NCBI GenBank assembly: GCA_031274045.1
Contig: JAISQS010000443.1
Span: forward strand, 1 to 5,800
Length of the DNA: 5,800 nt
Direction of reading: 5' to 3'
DNA from: Planctomycetaceae bacterium
GTDB taxonomy: Bacteria > Planctomycetota > Planctomycetia > Pirellulales > Thermoguttaceae
Under the pieces are notes generated by a model. That model worked only from the letters and a program-made list of their open reading frames with translations, ran no database searches and was not told where the DNA came from. Position numbers and translations under genes: made by a program. The number at the start of each line of letters is the position of its first letter. The stretch's first letter is position 1. This document shows positions 5,796-5,800 of this stretch, piece after piece.

Positions 5796-5800
5796 CCGAA

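Overview
The window reads as chromosomal sequence from a low-GC member of the Planctomycetota. This assignment is an inference. It rests on the form of the lgt product (a long N-terminal extension, a GRIGCFLNGCCFGG catalytic loop followed by VCDLPWAVTFP, and a large soluble insert), on the form of AcpS (AGRWAAKEAVMKALGTGW), and on a zinc-ribbon / membrane-anchor / leucine-rich-repeat protein. None of the three start codons has a visible Shine-Dalgarno sequence, which fits that phylum. I cannot place it at genus level.

Layout: positions 1-217 are non-coding and open with three short hairpins of the GGGCGTTGCCC type. lgt follows at 218-1579. The first intergenic gap (1580-1834) is almost filled by a roughly 200-bp imperfect palindrome (element A). 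A 974-codon gene of unknown function occupies 1835-4759. A second copy of the palindrome (element B) fills the next gap, and acpS follows at 5037-5426. The last 374 bp are non-coding: an inverted, partial third copy of the element's end, then two GGAATG hairpins, then a 14-bp tandem repeat. All three genes are on the + strand, but the 255- and 277-bp gaps filled with repeats argue against a tight operon.

Functionally, lgt (lipoprotein maturation at the inner membrane) and acpS (activation of acyl carrier protein) are housekeeping genes of the cell envelope and lipid metabolism. The large gene between them encodes a predicted single-pass membrane protein. It has a cytoplasmic four-cysteine zinc ribbon, a proline-rich linker, a transmembrane helix, and on the far side a helical region, a beta-rich region resembling a jelly-roll module, and eight leucine-rich repeats of exactly 24 residues.

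The most unusual signal is compositional. Within each gene, long blocks rich in G+T on the coding strand alternate with long blocks rich in A+C, and synonymous codon choice follows. Inside the LRR array lysine changes from 6/6 AAG to 13/13 AAA at about position 4500. In acpS isoleucine changes from ATT/ATA to ATC/ATA about two-thirds of the way in, and the A+C block runs past the stop codon up to the next repeat. I see no phage, CRISPR, tRNA, rRNA or transposase gene.
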